A program made the position numbers and the translations under genes. A stretch of DNA of 64,000 nucleotides, taken from positions 18,236-82,235 of the forward strand of contig DASXWH010000015.1 in the NCBI GenBank assembly GCA_036503775.1. Reading direction: 5' to 3'. The notes beneath the pieces were generated by a model. That model saw only the letters and a program-made list of their open reading frames with translations. It did not search any database and was not told the DNA's origin. The DNA comes from Ohtaekwangia sp036503775 (GTDB lineage Bacteria > Bacteroidota > Bacteroidia > Cytophagales > Cyclobacteriaceae). Numbering within the stretch: position 1 is the first letter of the stretch; each line of letters opens with the position of its first letter. Shown here one piece after another: positions 45,359 to 53,949 of the stretch.

Positions 45359-46265
45359 GGGAACCTCCTTTCACAAGCGTAATAAAAATCTCACCCATCG
45401 TAGGTATTTTTTCTGAAAAGCTGTGTACTTCTGTGATCTCCACCAGGTCTTTGATCAATTGATTGGGACTTGCATCGGTCTTCACACGGATTAGTGATTT
45501 AAAAAATGTATCCTCGATTTTCTTTTGCTCAATCAACTCATATTTCTGAGGTGAAATGGTGAAGTCTCCTTTGTGTTCCACCGTAAACATGTTTGTGCGG
45601 TAGTTTTGTTTTACCTGTTTCTTGGAGCCTTCCAGTACTTTTTTTGATTTGTTGATCAGTGCTATGTGGTCACAAAGATCTTCTACCGTTTCCATACGGT
45701 GTGTTGAGAAGATGATGGTACATCCTTTCTCTTTCAGTTCAAGAATTTCCTGAGTTATCAGTTGAGCATTAACCGGATCAAAACCAGAGAAGGGTTCATC
45801 CAGAATAATGAGTTTAGGTTCGTGCATTACGGTACTGATGAATTGTACCTTTTGAGCCATGCCTTTGCTGAGATCTTCTACTTTTTTATTCCACCAATCG
45901 GTTATCTCAAATTTTCTAATCCAGGCCTTACTCTTTTCAACCGCAGCCTGACGGCTGAGACCTTTTAGCTGTGCCAGATAGACGAGTTGTTCCCCAACCT
46001 TTAACTTTTTATAAAGGCCTCGCTCTTCCGGGAGATATCCGATTGTTCCAATGTGTTTTTGCTGAAGACGCTCTCCGAAAATGGTGATGTCACCACTATC
46101 GGCATTGATGATCTGATTGATGATGCGGATGAGGGTTGTTTTTCCGGCCCCGTTCGGACCAAGTAAACCAAAAATGGTTTGTTGAGGGATGGTGAGTGTC
46201 ACCTGGTCAAGCGCTACATGGTTGGTGTAACGCTTGGATACATTACTGGCGGTTAAAGCTTCCAA
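45351..46265 (-). CDS. ABC transporter ATP-binding protein (NatA-like)
   Basis: 304-residue ATPase with Walker A GPNGAGKTT (36-44), signature LSKGMAQKV (about 130), Walker B KLIILDEPFSGFDP and a C-terminal DUF4162-like extension, as in NatA/ABC-2 drug-type exporters. The start codon is TTG at 46265: reading upstream in frame meets a TAA stop before any ATG or GTG. An operator-like perfect palindrome (46274-46298) lies 9-33 bases before it. Confidence 0.9.
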   Translation of the reverse strand: MEALTASNVSKRYTNHVALDQVTLTIPQQTIFGLLGPNGAGKTTLIRIINQIINADSGDITIFGERLQQKHIGTIGYLPEERGLYKKLKVGEQLVYLAQLKGLSRQAAVEKSKAWIRKFEITDWWNKKVEDLSKGMAQKVQFISTVMHEPKLIILDEPFSGFDPVNAQLITQEILELKEKGCTIIFSTHRMETVEDLCDHIALINKSKKVLEGSKKQVKQNYRTNMFTVEHKGDFTISPQKYELIEQKKIEDTFFKSLIRVKTDASPNQLIKDLVEITEVHSFSEKIPTMGEIFITLVKGGSHE

Positions 46266-46273
46266 GGGTTTAT

Positions 46274-46298
46274 TTTTAACACCAAGTTAGTGTTAAAA
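46274..46298. promoter_or_regulatory. Operator-like palindrome TTTTAACAC-N7-GTGTTAAAA
   Basis: Nine-base perfect arms with a 7-nt centre, immediately upstream of the ABC ATPase start. Arm length and spacing suit a dimeric repressor; no regulator gene is nearby. Confidence 0.55.
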
Positions 46299-46339
46299 CG
46301 GCCCAAAGAATTACGAAACGAGTGAAGTATTAGCGCAGA

Positions 46340-47242
46340 TTATTGAGCGCTTTCTTTAAAGATGATATTGCCCATGGATACATCCAGATCAAAAGTCAGG
46401 GCGTTCCTGGAGTCTTTTATATACGAAGCATTGGCAAACGTATTTTCACTGATCTTTTTAAGAGAGGCAGGCATCTTAACACTGCAGAGCCATGAATCAT
46501 AGATTTTAACCACTACGGGTGTCTCAGTATTCGGAAGAACGATTGTAAGGTTCCCGGCACCGACACTGCCTTTTACCTTATTACTGACAAGCGGTTTTTC
46601 ACTGAAGTCAAGTGTCATGTTTCCAAAACCCACATCGGCCATTACGCAACGGGTCCGTGACAGGTTGATGTTCTTCACATTAACCGATCCCATATCCACT
46701 TTAACAAAAAAAGTGTCCATGTTGATCTGATTCTCCAGAGACGAATAATAGCCTACATTAACATCGGCACTGGCTGTATTGATCTTGAGTTTCTTTACGG
46801 CTAATCCTGATAAATCCACGGTGGCATTACCAACACCATAGTTCAATTCAAGGAGGTATGGTTTCAGGTTGGTGAGATACATTTTCCAAAGCTTATTCTC
46901 GGTACCTACATTTTCGGTAGCGCCAAAAAAGCGTGTTGAGATGGTTTGACTTAACCCTTCGGAATGATCTTCCTCAAGATTTAAGAAAACCTCACAGGTT
47001 TTGCCCTTTATTTCTTTTCTGAAATTATGTGAATAGGATGTTTCAGTCTGATTGCTGAAAACATTAAGAATTTCGGGATTATGGCTTGGTTTGATGAAAC
47101 AATTGCCACTATTGGACTTCAGGCAAAGGCGGATGTTTTCGCAGTCTTTTGCGTCTTCAACCGTGAATTGCTTCTTAATCTGTCCAAAAGCCGCTCCAAT
47201 CAGCGCAATTCCAAGTCCTGTAAGCCAAAATTTTTTGTGCAT
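46340..47242 (-). CDS. Secreted DUF4097/adhesin-like beta protein
   Basis: 300 residues with signal peptide (MHKKFWLTGLGIALIGAAFGQ). The rest is a repetitive beta pattern (LLELNYGVGNATVDLSGLAV, KLKINTASADVNVGYYSSLE, KVDMGSVNVKNINLS, MADVGFGNMTLDFSE, KGSVGAGNLTIVLPN, DLDVSMGNIIFKE) like the DUF4097/LiaF-type right-handed beta folds. Such proteins often sit near envelope-stress systems. It is downstream of dnaJ after a terminator and upstream of the ABC exporter. No specific function can be given. Confidence 0.72.
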   Translation of the reverse strand: MHKKFWLTGLGIALIGAAFGQIKKQFTVEDAKDCENIRLCLKSNSGNCFIKPSHNPEILNVFSNQTETSYSHNFRKEIKGKTCEVFLNLEEDHSEGLSQTISTRFFGATENVGTENKLWKMYLTNLKPYLLELNYGVGNATVDLSGLAVKKLKINTASADVNVGYYSSLENQINMDTFFVKVDMGSVNVKNINLSRTRCVMADVGFGNMTLDFSEKPLVSNKVKGSVGAGNLTIVLPNTETPVVVKIYDSWLCSVKMPASLKKISENTFANASYIKDSRNALTFDLDVSMGNIIFKESAQ

Positions 47243-47303
47243 GGTGAATAATTACGGGCTCACCCCCAGATGGTTACAAAGTGTAAGTTTAAACCTGAAA
47301 ATG

Positions 47304-47339
47304 AAAAATTTAACCCCGCTAACCTGAGTTAAACGGGGT
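47304..47339 (-). terminator. Terminator after grpE-dnaJ
   Basis: ACCCCG/CGGGGT stem with a 14-16-nt loop, followed on the minus strand by TTAAATTTTTC. It lies 28 bases beyond the dnaJ stop. Confidence 0.7.
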
Positions 47340-47366
47340 CAATTGAGATAAGTTTCCTTTCGAGGT

Positions 47367-48491
47367 TTAATTGAAATACTCCTTCATTCGCTCAAAAAAG
47401 CCCTTTTCGTTGGCATCGGGGTGTGGTTGGAAATTTGGTGAATTATGAAGGCTTTCCAGCTTGGCCCGTTCTTCTGAGGTGAGTTTTTTCGGGGTCCATA
47501 CGTTTACATAGATCAGCTGATCACCGGTTTCATAACCGTTCACATCTTTCAGGCCCTTGCCGCGGAGCCGTAGGATTTTACCGCTTTGCGTGCCGGGCTC
47601 GATCTTAATCTTCACTTTTCCACCTACCGATGGTACCTCAACACTGGTTCCGAGAGCTGCATCGATGAAACTGATGTAGAGGTCATAAACCAGGTTATTG
47701 CCATCGCGTTTCAGGAACCGGTCTTCCTGTTCTTCTACCAATATCAGAAGATCACCGGCTACACCACCCGGTGCTTCATTTCCTTTCCCTGACATGGAGA
47801 GCTGCATGCCTTCACCTACACCTGCCGGAATTTTTACTGTTATAATTTCTTCCTTGGAAATAAGTCCGGAACTGTCAACACCGGCAGGACGCTTATCGAT
47901 AACCTGACCTGAACCATCACATGATGAACAGGTAGTCGCGGATACCATTTGACCAAGCATAGTGTTCACTACTTTTCGGATCTGGCCTGCTCCCTGACAG
48001 GTAGGGCAGGTCTTGTACGTAACACCCTCCGCACGGATCAATCGGTTTACTTTTATTTTCTTTTCAACACCAGTGGCGATTTCTTCCAGGGTAAGTTTAA
48101 GCTTGATACGAAGGTTCGTGCCCTTACGCTGGCGTCTTCCTCCTTGTGCTCCTCCACCGAAGAAACTTTCAAATGGATTGCCACTTCCGCTGCCTCCGAA
48201 AATATCTCCAAACTGACTGAAGATATCGTCCATATTCATGGTGTGCCCACTGAAGCCGCCATTACCTGAACCGGCATGACCAAAGCGGTCGTAGCGCGAG
48301 CGCTTGTCTGCATCGCTGAGGATTTCATACGCTTCCGCAGCTTCTTTGAATTTTTCTTCAGCCTCCTTATTGCCTGGATTTTTATCCGGGTGAAACTGAA
48401 TGGCAACTTTACGGTACGCCTTTTTTATTTCTTCAGGTGTGGAAGTTTTGTTTACACCCAGTATTTCGTAGTAGTCTCTCTTCTTTGACAT
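47367..48491 (-). CDS. dnaJ: Chaperone DnaJ with only one zinc centre
   Basis: Hsp40 co-chaperone of DnaK, 374 residues. The J domain has HPD at 34-36, then a Gly/Phe-rich region (about 70-118). Classical DnaJ has four CxxCxGxG motifs; here only two are present, CPTCQGAG (Cys162, Cys165) and CSSCDGSG (Cys188, Cys191). By spacing they are motifs 2 and 3, which build zinc centre II; motifs 1 and 4 (centre I) read LIRAEGVTYK and DKRPAGVDSS. The C-terminal substrate and dimer domains look normal. It follows grpE by 23 bp. Confidence 0.94.
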   Translation of the reverse strand: MSKKRDYYEILGVNKTSTPEEIKKAYRKVAIQFHPDKNPGNKEAEEKFKEAAEAYEILSDADKRSRYDRFGHAGSGNGGFSGHTMNMDDIFSQFGDIFGGSGSGNPFESFFGGGAQGGRRQRKGTNLRIKLKLTLEEIATGVEKKIKVNRLIRAEGVTYKTCPTCQGAGQIRKVVNTMLGQMVSATTCSSCDGSGQVIDKRPAGVDSSGLISKEEIITVKIPAGVGEGMQLSMSGKGNEAPGGVAGDLLILVEEQEDRFLKRDGNNLVYDLYISFIDAALGTSVEVPSVGGKVKIKIEPGTQSGKILRLRGKGLKDVNGYETGDQLIYVNVWTPKKLTSEERAKLESLHNSPNFQPHPDANEKGFFERMKEYFN

Positions 48492-48514
48492 GTCGGTTAT
48501 TGATAGTTGATGGG

Positions 48515-49093
48515 TTAGCTGCCCACCACAACTTTAGCAAAACGAATTACTTTTTCATTGAGCAAATATCCCTTCTCAATGACGTCAACAATTTTACCTT
48601 TCAGCTTTTCTTCGGGTGCAGGAATCTGGGTGATGGCTTCGTGGAGGTCTGCATTGAAGTCAGCACCTGCCTTGATCTCCATTGCCTTAACCCCATACTG
48701 ATCCAATATTTTTCTGAACTTATTCTGGATCAGAAAAAAACCCTCCAGTTCTTTACTTTCCTTCTTATCACCAAATGCTTTTTCGGCACGTTCAAAATCA
48801 TCTACAACAGGAATCAGTGCTTTGATCAATTGTTCATTGGCCGACAGCACCATTTCCATTTTTTCTTTAGCGGTTCTACGCCTGAAGTTTTCAAACTCTG
48901 AATAGAGTCTCAGGTATTTATCCTTTTGCTCGGTGAGTTCGGTCTGGAGTTTTTCAAGCTCTGCAGCCTGCAGCTCCTTCGCATCACCCTCCTGCGAATC
49001 GGGCAATTTGTCCGCTAGTGTTTCCTTATTTTCTGAAATAATCTCTTCGTTCTGGTTCATATCCGTTTCTTCACGTTTGTTTTCCATAGGCAT
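48515..49093 (-). CDS. grpE: Nucleotide exchange factor GrpE
   Basis: Exchange factor for DnaK, 192 residues. An acidic disordered N terminus leads to a long coiled coil (AELEKLQTELTEQKDKYLRLYSEFENFRRR broken here for length) and a C-terminal beta part (VDVIEKGYLLNEKVIRFAKVVV). The start may be Met1 or Met3. The promoter candidate TACCTTTG is at 49139-49146. It forms a grpE-dnaJ pair, while dnaK is 11 kb away. Confidence 0.95.
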   Translation of the reverse strand: MPMENKREETDMNQNEEIISENKETLADKLPDSQEGDAKELQAAELEKLQTELTEQKDKYLRLYSEFENFRRRTAKEKMEMVLSANEQLIKALIPVVDDFERAEKAFGDKKESKELEGFFLIQNKFRKILDQYGVKAMEIKAGADFNADLHEAITQIPAPEEKLKGKIVDVIEKGYLLNEKVIRFAKVVVGS

Positions 49094-49138
49094 AACGGCT
49101 TATAGGGTAATTAAAGGGCAAATGTCAACAATTTTGCC

Positions 49139-49146
49139 AAAGGTAT
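49139..49146 (-). promoter_or_regulatory. grpE: Candidate -7 box (TACCTTTG) for grpE-dnaJ
   Basis: Exact TAnnTTTG match about 46 bases before the grpE start. A TTTG occurs upstream but only 9 nt away, too close for -33. Confidence 0.45.
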
Positions 49147-49213
49147 CTTTATGCCAAACTGACATTTTTAACCGTACAATGAGATTGCCGGAAGGGTCAG
49201 AGAGAAATTATGG

Positions 49214-50203
49214 TTAGTGAAGATGCCTCCAGAGAAGATCTTTCAGTTCAACTATTCCCTGGTTAGTCAAAGATGAAATAAAGATTGTAGGCAGATCGGT
49301 CGGCAACTCACGTTTCATTTCTGTCTTGAGCTCCTCATCCAGCATGTCTGATTTCGAAATGGCCAGTAAACGCTTCTTATCCAGTAATTCGGGATTGTAT
49401 TTCCGGAGTTCGTTCAGCAGAATGTCGTATTCTGTTTTAATGTCTTTAGAGTCTGCAGGAATAAGAAAGAGCAGTAACGAATTTCGCTCAATGTGACGAA
49501 GGAAACGGATGCCTAGTCCTTTACCTTCTGCAGCGCCCTCTATAATTCCCGGGATGTCCGCCATCACAAAGGACATTCCATCACGATAGGACACCACACC
49601 GAGATTGGGAGTCAACGTTGTAAATGCATAATCTGCAATTTTTGGTTTGGCTGCTGAAACCACCGAAAGCAATGTAGACTTTCCGGCATTGGGGAAACCA
49701 ACCAAACCAACGTCTGCTAAAAGTTTTAATTCAAGGATGATCCATTCTTCGATGCCGGGCTCACCGGGTTGTGCATGCTGTGGTGCCTGCTGAGTTGATG
49801 TTGCAAAGAATGCATTTCCCTTTCCACCCCGGCCACCTTTTGTAAGAATAAATTCCTGACCATTTTCAGTGATCTCGCAACGGAATTCACCCGTTTCGGC
49901 ATCACGGGCAACAGTACCCAGTGGTACAGGAATAATTTCATCCTTGCCATCAGCACCCGTACGGTCTTGTTCTTCTCCCGGATTTCCGTTGGTTGCAATA
50001 ACGTGCTTGCGATATTTCAGGTGAAGCAGTGTCCAGTGTTGTGAATCTCCGCGAAGAATAATATTTCCACCCCGACCGCCATTACCTCCATCAGGCCCGC
50101 CTTTCTGAATAAATTTTTCCCGGTGAAAATGCAGGCAGCCTGCACCGCCATGTCCGGAGCGTGAACAGAATTTTACGTAATCAATGAAATTGGGTGATGA
50201 CAC
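49214..50203 (-). CDS. obgE: GTPase ObgE/CgtA
   Basis: Ribosome-associated GTPase needed for 50S assembly. The glycine-rich Obg domain covers residues 1-158 (FCSRSGHGGAGCLHFHREKF, GGPDGGNGGRGGNI), then the G domain with GFPNAGKSTLLS, DIPGIIEGAAEGKGLG and AISKSDML. At 329 residues it lacks the C-terminal OCT domain seen in some Obg proteins. It follows adk by 12 bp and completes the hpt-adk-obgE run. Confidence 0.97.
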   Translation of the reverse strand: MSSPNFIDYVKFCSRSGHGGAGCLHFHREKFIQKGGPDGGNGGRGGNIILRGDSQHWTLLHLKYRKHVIATNGNPGEEQDRTGADGKDEIIPVPLGTVARDAETGEFRCEITENGQEFILTKGGRGGKGNAFFATSTQQAPQHAQPGEPGIEEWIILELKLLADVGLVGFPNAGKSTLLSVVSAAKPKIADYAFTTLTPNLGVVSYRDGMSFVMADIPGIIEGAAEGKGLGIRFLRHIERNSLLLFLIPADSKDIKTEYDILLNELRKYNPELLDKKRLLAISKSDMLDEELKTEMKRELPTDLPTIFISSLTNQGIVELKDLLWRHLH

Positions 50204-50215
50204 GGAGAAGAATTA

Positions 50216-50794
50216 TCAAAGTATAGTCTTGTCTATTTCACGACAAATATTGTTGAAGATGGCTTCGATTTCACCCACCCCAACCACAGAAGCATACTTG
50301 TTGTGTTGTTTATAGTATTGAGCCACAGCAACGGTTTCAGCTTTGTACACCGCAATTCTGTTTTCAATTACTTCCGGTTTAGCATCATCAGGACGGTTTT
50401 CTTTTTGTGCACGATCGGCCAGGCGTGTCTTTAATTCTGCTTCAGGAACCACGAGCTCAATTAATACCTGGATCGGTGCATTTTTAGAAGCCAGTAATTT
50501 ATCCAGGGCCTCAGCCTGGGGAATAGTACGTGGAAAGCCATCGAAAATGATCCCGGTAATATTACCACTGCTTTTAATTTTATCATCAACCATATCAATC
50601 ACTACCTGATCTGGCACCAGATTTCCTTTGTCCATATATCCTTTCGCCAATTGACCTAAAGGAGTACCTTCTTTCAAATGCTTGCGGAAAAGATCTCCGG
50701 TTGAGATATGTGTGAGGGAATACTTCTCAATGATCTTTGCACTTTGTGTGCCCTTACCTGCGCCCGGAGGGCCAAAGAGAATCAGATTAATCAT
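50216..50794 (-). CDS. adk: Adenylate kinase
   Basis: Interconverts ATP, ADP and AMP. 192 residues, with GPPGAGKGTQS (8-18), GIIFDGFPRTIPQAEAL and LIELVVPEAELKTRLADR. The lid is the short type without zinc cysteines. It is between hpt and obgE on one strand, with 104 bp to hpt and 12 bp to obgE. Confidence 0.97.
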   Translation of the reverse strand: MINLILFGPPGAGKGTQSAKIIEKYSLTHISTGDLFRKHLKEGTPLGQLAKGYMDKGNLVPDQVVIDMVDDKIKSSGNITGIIFDGFPRTIPQAEALDKLLASKNAPIQVLIELVVPEAELKTRLADRAQKENRPDDAKPEVIENRIAVYKAETVAVAQYYKQHNKYASVVGVGEIEAIFNNICREIDKTIL

Positions 50795-50898
50795 GGGAGC
50801 AATATGTTTTTCGTTGGTTAAAGGATTTTGGTTTGTATCAAGCTGACGAAGATAAAGAATGACCTACGAATTACCTACCAGCTTTTTTATAAGGAATT

Positions 50899-51423
50899 TT
50901 AAACAGCCTTGTAAATTTCTTTGAGGTTGCGTCCCAGGCCATCATAGTCCAGACCGTAGCCCAACACGAATTCATTATCAATTTCAAAGCCTACATACTT
51001 TACGTCAATCTGTTTTTCCCGGGCAGGTTGCTTACGCAACAACGCTATAACTTCCACCGACTTTGTTCCCAGCCCGCGAAGTTCTTCCATGACTTTTTGA
51101 AGTGTGAGTCCGGTGTCAACAATATCTTCGATGATGATTACATCCTGATTGAATAAGCTTGCATCCAGACCAATGAGCGTCTTCAACTGACCGGTACTGG
51201 ATGTTCCGGAGTAGGAAGACGTTTTCACAAATGAAACCGTACACGGAATTTCGATCTGCTTGATGAGATCGGCTGCAAAAATAAATGATCCATTAAGGAT
51301 GGGTAAAAAGACCGGGGCCTTATCCTGATAGTCGGAATTGATCTGCTGGGCTAATGCCCTTACCTGACCCTGTACTTTCGATTTATTAATGAATTGCCTG
51401 AACTGTAAATCCTTTACCTGCAT
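50899..51423 (-). CDS. hpt: Hypoxanthine phosphoribosyltransferase
   Basis: Purine salvage enzyme joining hypoxanthine or guanine to PRPP. 174 residues, with PRPP loop VIIEDIVDTGLTLQK, the LPILNGSFIFAADL segment and the C-terminal YVGFEIDNEFVLGYGLDYDG. A TATCTTTG -7 box lies at 51446-51453. Purine salvage is complemented in this window by upp for uracil. Confidence 0.96.
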   Translation of the reverse strand: MQVKDLQFRQFINKSKVQGQVRALAQQINSDYQDKAPVFLPILNGSFIFAADLIKQIEIPCTVSFVKTSSYSGTSSTGQLKTLIGLDASLFNQDVIIIEDIVDTGLTLQKVMEELRGLGTKSVEVIALLRKQPAREKQIDVKYVGFEIDNEFVLGYGLDYDGLGRNLKEIYKAV

Positions 51424-51445
51424 AGCTGCCCTCGCTTAGGGAGCG

Positions 51446-51453
51446 CAAAGATA
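51446..51453 (-). promoter_or_regulatory. hpt: Candidate -7 box (TATCTTTG) for hpt
   Basis: Exact TAnnTTTG match 23 bases before the hpt ATG. No clear -33 TTTG. Confidence 0.45.
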
Positions 51454-51486
51454 GAAAAAGTTTGCAGTCACGATTTCCTAAATTCA

Positions 51487-51563
51487 TTTCCCGCAGATCA
51501 CGCGGATTTTCGCAGAATTAAGAACCAGAATTATTTGCGTGAATCTGCGTAATCAGCGGGAAA
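51487..51563. repeat. Foldback element C with 9-10-nt periodic arms
   Basis: Left arm 51487-51521 and right arm 51531-51563 pair over about 30 bases. Each arm holds three units beginning CGC at 9 and 10-nt steps, near CGCNGATTN. The right arm runs through the stop codon of the DUF1287 gene and encodes its last few residues. Confidence 0.78.
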
Positions 51564-52149
51564 CAGTTTTATCGTACCGGTAGTGACCTATGATTTTGAA
51601 TTCAAAAAGACAGTCTGATATTTCCTGGCCCCGTCCAATGTTATGCACAATAAGAAGATTACCATCATCCGATTTTTTGTTCACCACAATTCCGATGTGT
51701 GTAATGCCTCCACCCAGGTACCAGCAAACAATATCACCTGTGGCATAATCGGCTGCTGATGAAGAATTATTCAATGTTGTTCCGTGACGGGAAAAGAAGG
51801 TCATCAGGTTAGGTACCCTGCGATGATCAATATTTTTGTCTGTTGTTTTCAATCCCCACTTTTTAGGATAGGCCGAAAAATTCTTTTTCATGTCTTCATG
51901 CACTTCTTTCTGCAGATCGATACCCAGTTTCCGGTAAGCCCGGATGATCACATCCGTACACACGCCCTTATCGGACGGGACATCTCCATTGGGATAGGAT
52001 ATGCTGAAATAAGAAGGGTCATAGGTGACTGTTGTTTTCGTTAATTCAATGGCGGCACTTGAAAGTTTGTTGTAAAAATCATGCTGCCCCTGAACAAATG
52101 AGGTAACAAAAGGAAGAACAAAAAAGAGACAGCGGATTATTCGGATCAT
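51553..52149 (-). CDS. DUF1287 family secreted protein
   Basis: 198 residues with a signal peptide (MIRIIRCLFFVLPFVTSFVQGQ). DUF1287 landmarks are seen: YPNGDVPSDKGVCTDVIIRAYRKLG, DHRRVPNLMTFFSRHG, DIVCWYLGGGITHIGIVV and VHNIGRGQEISDCLF. The conserved Cys (KGVCTDV), His (THIGIV) and a polar third residue recall an NlpC/P60-like hydrolase, so a cell-wall amidase role is possible, not shown. Its ATG overlaps the M42 peptidase stop by 4 nt. Its C-terminal codons lie in foldback C. Confidence 0.85.
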   Translation of the reverse strand: MIRIIRCLFFVLPFVTSFVQGQHDFYNKLSSAAIELTKTTVTYDPSYFSISYPNGDVPSDKGVCTDVIIRAYRKLGIDLQKEVHEDMKKNFSAYPKKWGLKTTDKNIDHRRVPNLMTFFSRHGTTLNNSSSAADYATGDIVCWYLGGGITHIGIVVNKKSDDGNLLIVHNIGRGQEISDCLFEFKIIGHYRYDKTVSR

Positions 52150-53057
52150 AGGTCTTTCATCAGCCAGCGATACAAGTCAATCATACTTTCAATATCGTGC
52201 TTATGCACCTTTTCATCCGGTGTATGTGGATTTTGCTGAGGGGCTCCTACAAAACACCAATCGAACGGGTAAGGTGAGGTTTGCAGCTCACGTCCATCGC
52301 TTGAACCCATTCCTTCCACCTCAAGTTGAAAATCCAGTTTTCGTTTCCGGGCAATACCAATGATCCGGTTGACGAATTCCTTGCGTGGAATGTTTCTGTC
52401 GCGCATGGAAATAGCAACACCTTTGCCGGCATCAACTCCGTCAGAGACCCAGGTAATATCGGAGACCAATGCCTGACGGACATTCCACTTTTCGTAGATG
52501 AATTTTGCCAGGTAGGGCACAGATCCACCACCGTGTTCTTCCCAGCAGCTGAAAACAATTACTCCGTCCTTCAGGGATTCGGCAACCTTAAGTGCATTGT
52601 AGATGCCCAGGCGATTGTCGAGGTAGGCGGTTTGTATAAAATCTTTCGTGTCCCTGAAGTTTATTTTGTAGGTGAGATCAGTTCCGCGATCGATCTGTCT
52701 TCCGAATTTATAGAAGGCGTGATTCTCTTTGTCGAATTCCAATTCACATTCAATTTCCCCCAAGCTATCATGACCAACCAGTTTTGTCCCCATCTCGGCA
52801 TCCGGACTGCCGATGGGAAGCAATTGATTAAAATACCTGACTGTAAAACCAATGCTATCCATATGCGCAAAAATAGCTGTACGGGGTTTCCCGAACTTTA
52901 TTACAATACAATCCTGGAATTCTTCACCGTGAAATACCTCGGCTTTAGCTTTCCATTTCTTTTTTTCTCTGGTGATATACTTTAATAAAAAATCTTTCAT
53001 GGCTCCTTCGTTTCCGGAAGGCGCATGGATTTCGCAGAGTTGTTTGAGGAGTTTCAA
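52146..53057 (-). CDS. M42/M20-clan metallo-aminopeptidase
   Basis: Cytoplasmic di-zinc peptidase, 303 residues, related to M42 glutamyl aminopeptidases and the M20/M28 clan. Metal and catalytic residues appear as AHMDSIGF (His65, Asp67), YLDNRLGIY (Asp147), CWEEHGGG (Glu173-Glu174), SDITWVSDG and a C-terminal NPHTPDEKVHKHD (His). No signal peptide. It overlaps the DUF1287 gene by 4 nt. Its promoter region shares the divergent 162-bp gap with upp, occupied by foldback D. Confidence 0.85.
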   Translation of the reverse strand: MKLLKQLCEIHAPSGNEGAMKDFLLKYITREKKKWKAKAEVFHGEEFQDCIVIKFGKPRTAIFAHMDSIGFTVRYFNQLLPIGSPDAEMGTKLVGHDSLGEIECELEFDKENHAFYKFGRQIDRGTDLTYKINFRDTKDFIQTAYLDNRLGIYNALKVAESLKDGVIVFSCWEEHGGGSVPYLAKFIYEKWNVRQALVSDITWVSDGVDAGKGVAISMRDRNIPRKEFVNRIIGIARKRKLDFQLEVEGMGSSDGRELQTSPYPFDWCFVGAPQQNPHTPDEKVHKHDIESMIDLYRWLMKDL

Positions 53058-53079
53058 ATGGCTTTTGTGTTTGAGTGGG

Positions 53080-53163
53080 GACCGAAAGACGGGAAGTCCG
53101 CAAGACCGAAAGTAAGAATTGTAACAGCAGACTTCGGTCTTCCGGACTTCCCAACTTCAAGAC
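53080..53163. repeat. Foldback element D with octamer-periodic arms
   Basis: Left arm 53080-53111 is four consecutive octamers near GACCGAAA/GTCCGCAA; right arm 53131-53163 inverted reads as four octamers including GTCCGGAA. The core pairs over 20 bases with one mismatch. It lies in the divergent gap between the M42 gene and upp and shares its unit with element E. Confidence 0.82.
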
Positions 53164-53219
53164 TACATTAGTTCTTCACACAACTTTATTCTAAATTTTG
53201 ATTAGAAAAAAGTGACCCT

Positions 53220-53864
53220 ATGGTTTTCAACTTAAGTGAACAGAATTCAGTTGCCAATCACTTCCTGGCTGAACTCCGCGATAAGTCGGTTCAGCAGGAT
53301 AAAATGCGTTTCCGTAAAAATCTGGAGCGATTGGGTGAAATAATGGCATACGAGGTTTCCAAGGTTTTGCATTACGGAACCAAAACGGTTGATACCCCAT
53401 TAGGTAAGTCACGGATTAATGTGCTGAAACAGCAACCGGTATTGGTCACCATTCTTCGTGCAGGGCTTCCGTATTTTCAGGGATTTCTTAATTTTTTTGA
53501 TCAGGCTGATTCGGCCTTTATCGGAGCATACCGGTTGGAAGCGGGAAAAGAACTTACGATAAAACTGAACTATGTAACGTCTCCGGGTATTAAGGGTAAG
53601 GTTGTGATTTTGATTGACCCGATGCTGGCCACAGGGCGCTCGGTTGTTGATTCTATAAAACACTTGTTAAAGTGGGGTAAACCAGATCACATTCATATTG
53701 TTTCATTAGTAGCAGCGCCTGAAGGTATTAAGTACCTTGCTGAGGAGTTAAGCGAAAAATATTCACTATGGACCTGCGCGATTGATGAGAATCTTAATCC
53801 GCAATTTTATATCGTGCCGGGATTGGGCGATGCTGGTGATTTAAGCTTTGGCGAAAAAATTTAA
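53220..53864 (+). CDS. upp: Uracil phosphoribosyltransferase
   Basis: Pyrimidine salvage enzyme making UMP from uracil and PRPP. 214 residues, with TILRAGLPYFQGFLNFF, the PRPP loop VVILIDPMLATGRSVVDSI and IVPGLGDAGDLSFGEKI at the C terminus. The longer plain-family members are about 208 residues, so length is normal. It is divergent from the M42 gene; 85 bp separate it from the next plus-strand membrane protein gene. Confidence 0.96.
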   Translation: MVFNLSEQNSVANHFLAELRDKSVQQDKMRFRKNLERLGEIMAYEVSKVLHYGTKTVDTPLGKSRINVLKQQPVLVTILRAGLPYFQGFLNFFDQADSAFIGAYRLEAGKELTIKLNYVTSPGIKGKVVILIDPMLATGRSVVDSIKHLLKWGKPDHIHIVSLVAAPEGIKYLAEELSEKYSLWTCAIDENLNPQFYIVPGLGDAGDLSFGEKI

Positions 53865-53949
53865 AAACGAAATCTTTGGAATGACAGCTATTGATTCGAT
53901 GAATTCGTTCAATCTTTAATTCTATTGGTGTGATTCGTACACACAAGCT

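Noticed and set aside
52326..52985. 219-codon open frame on the plus strand opposite the M42 peptidase
   Set aside because: Translation is rich in Phe, Val and Asn without any motif, and lies fully antisense to a well-supported gene.
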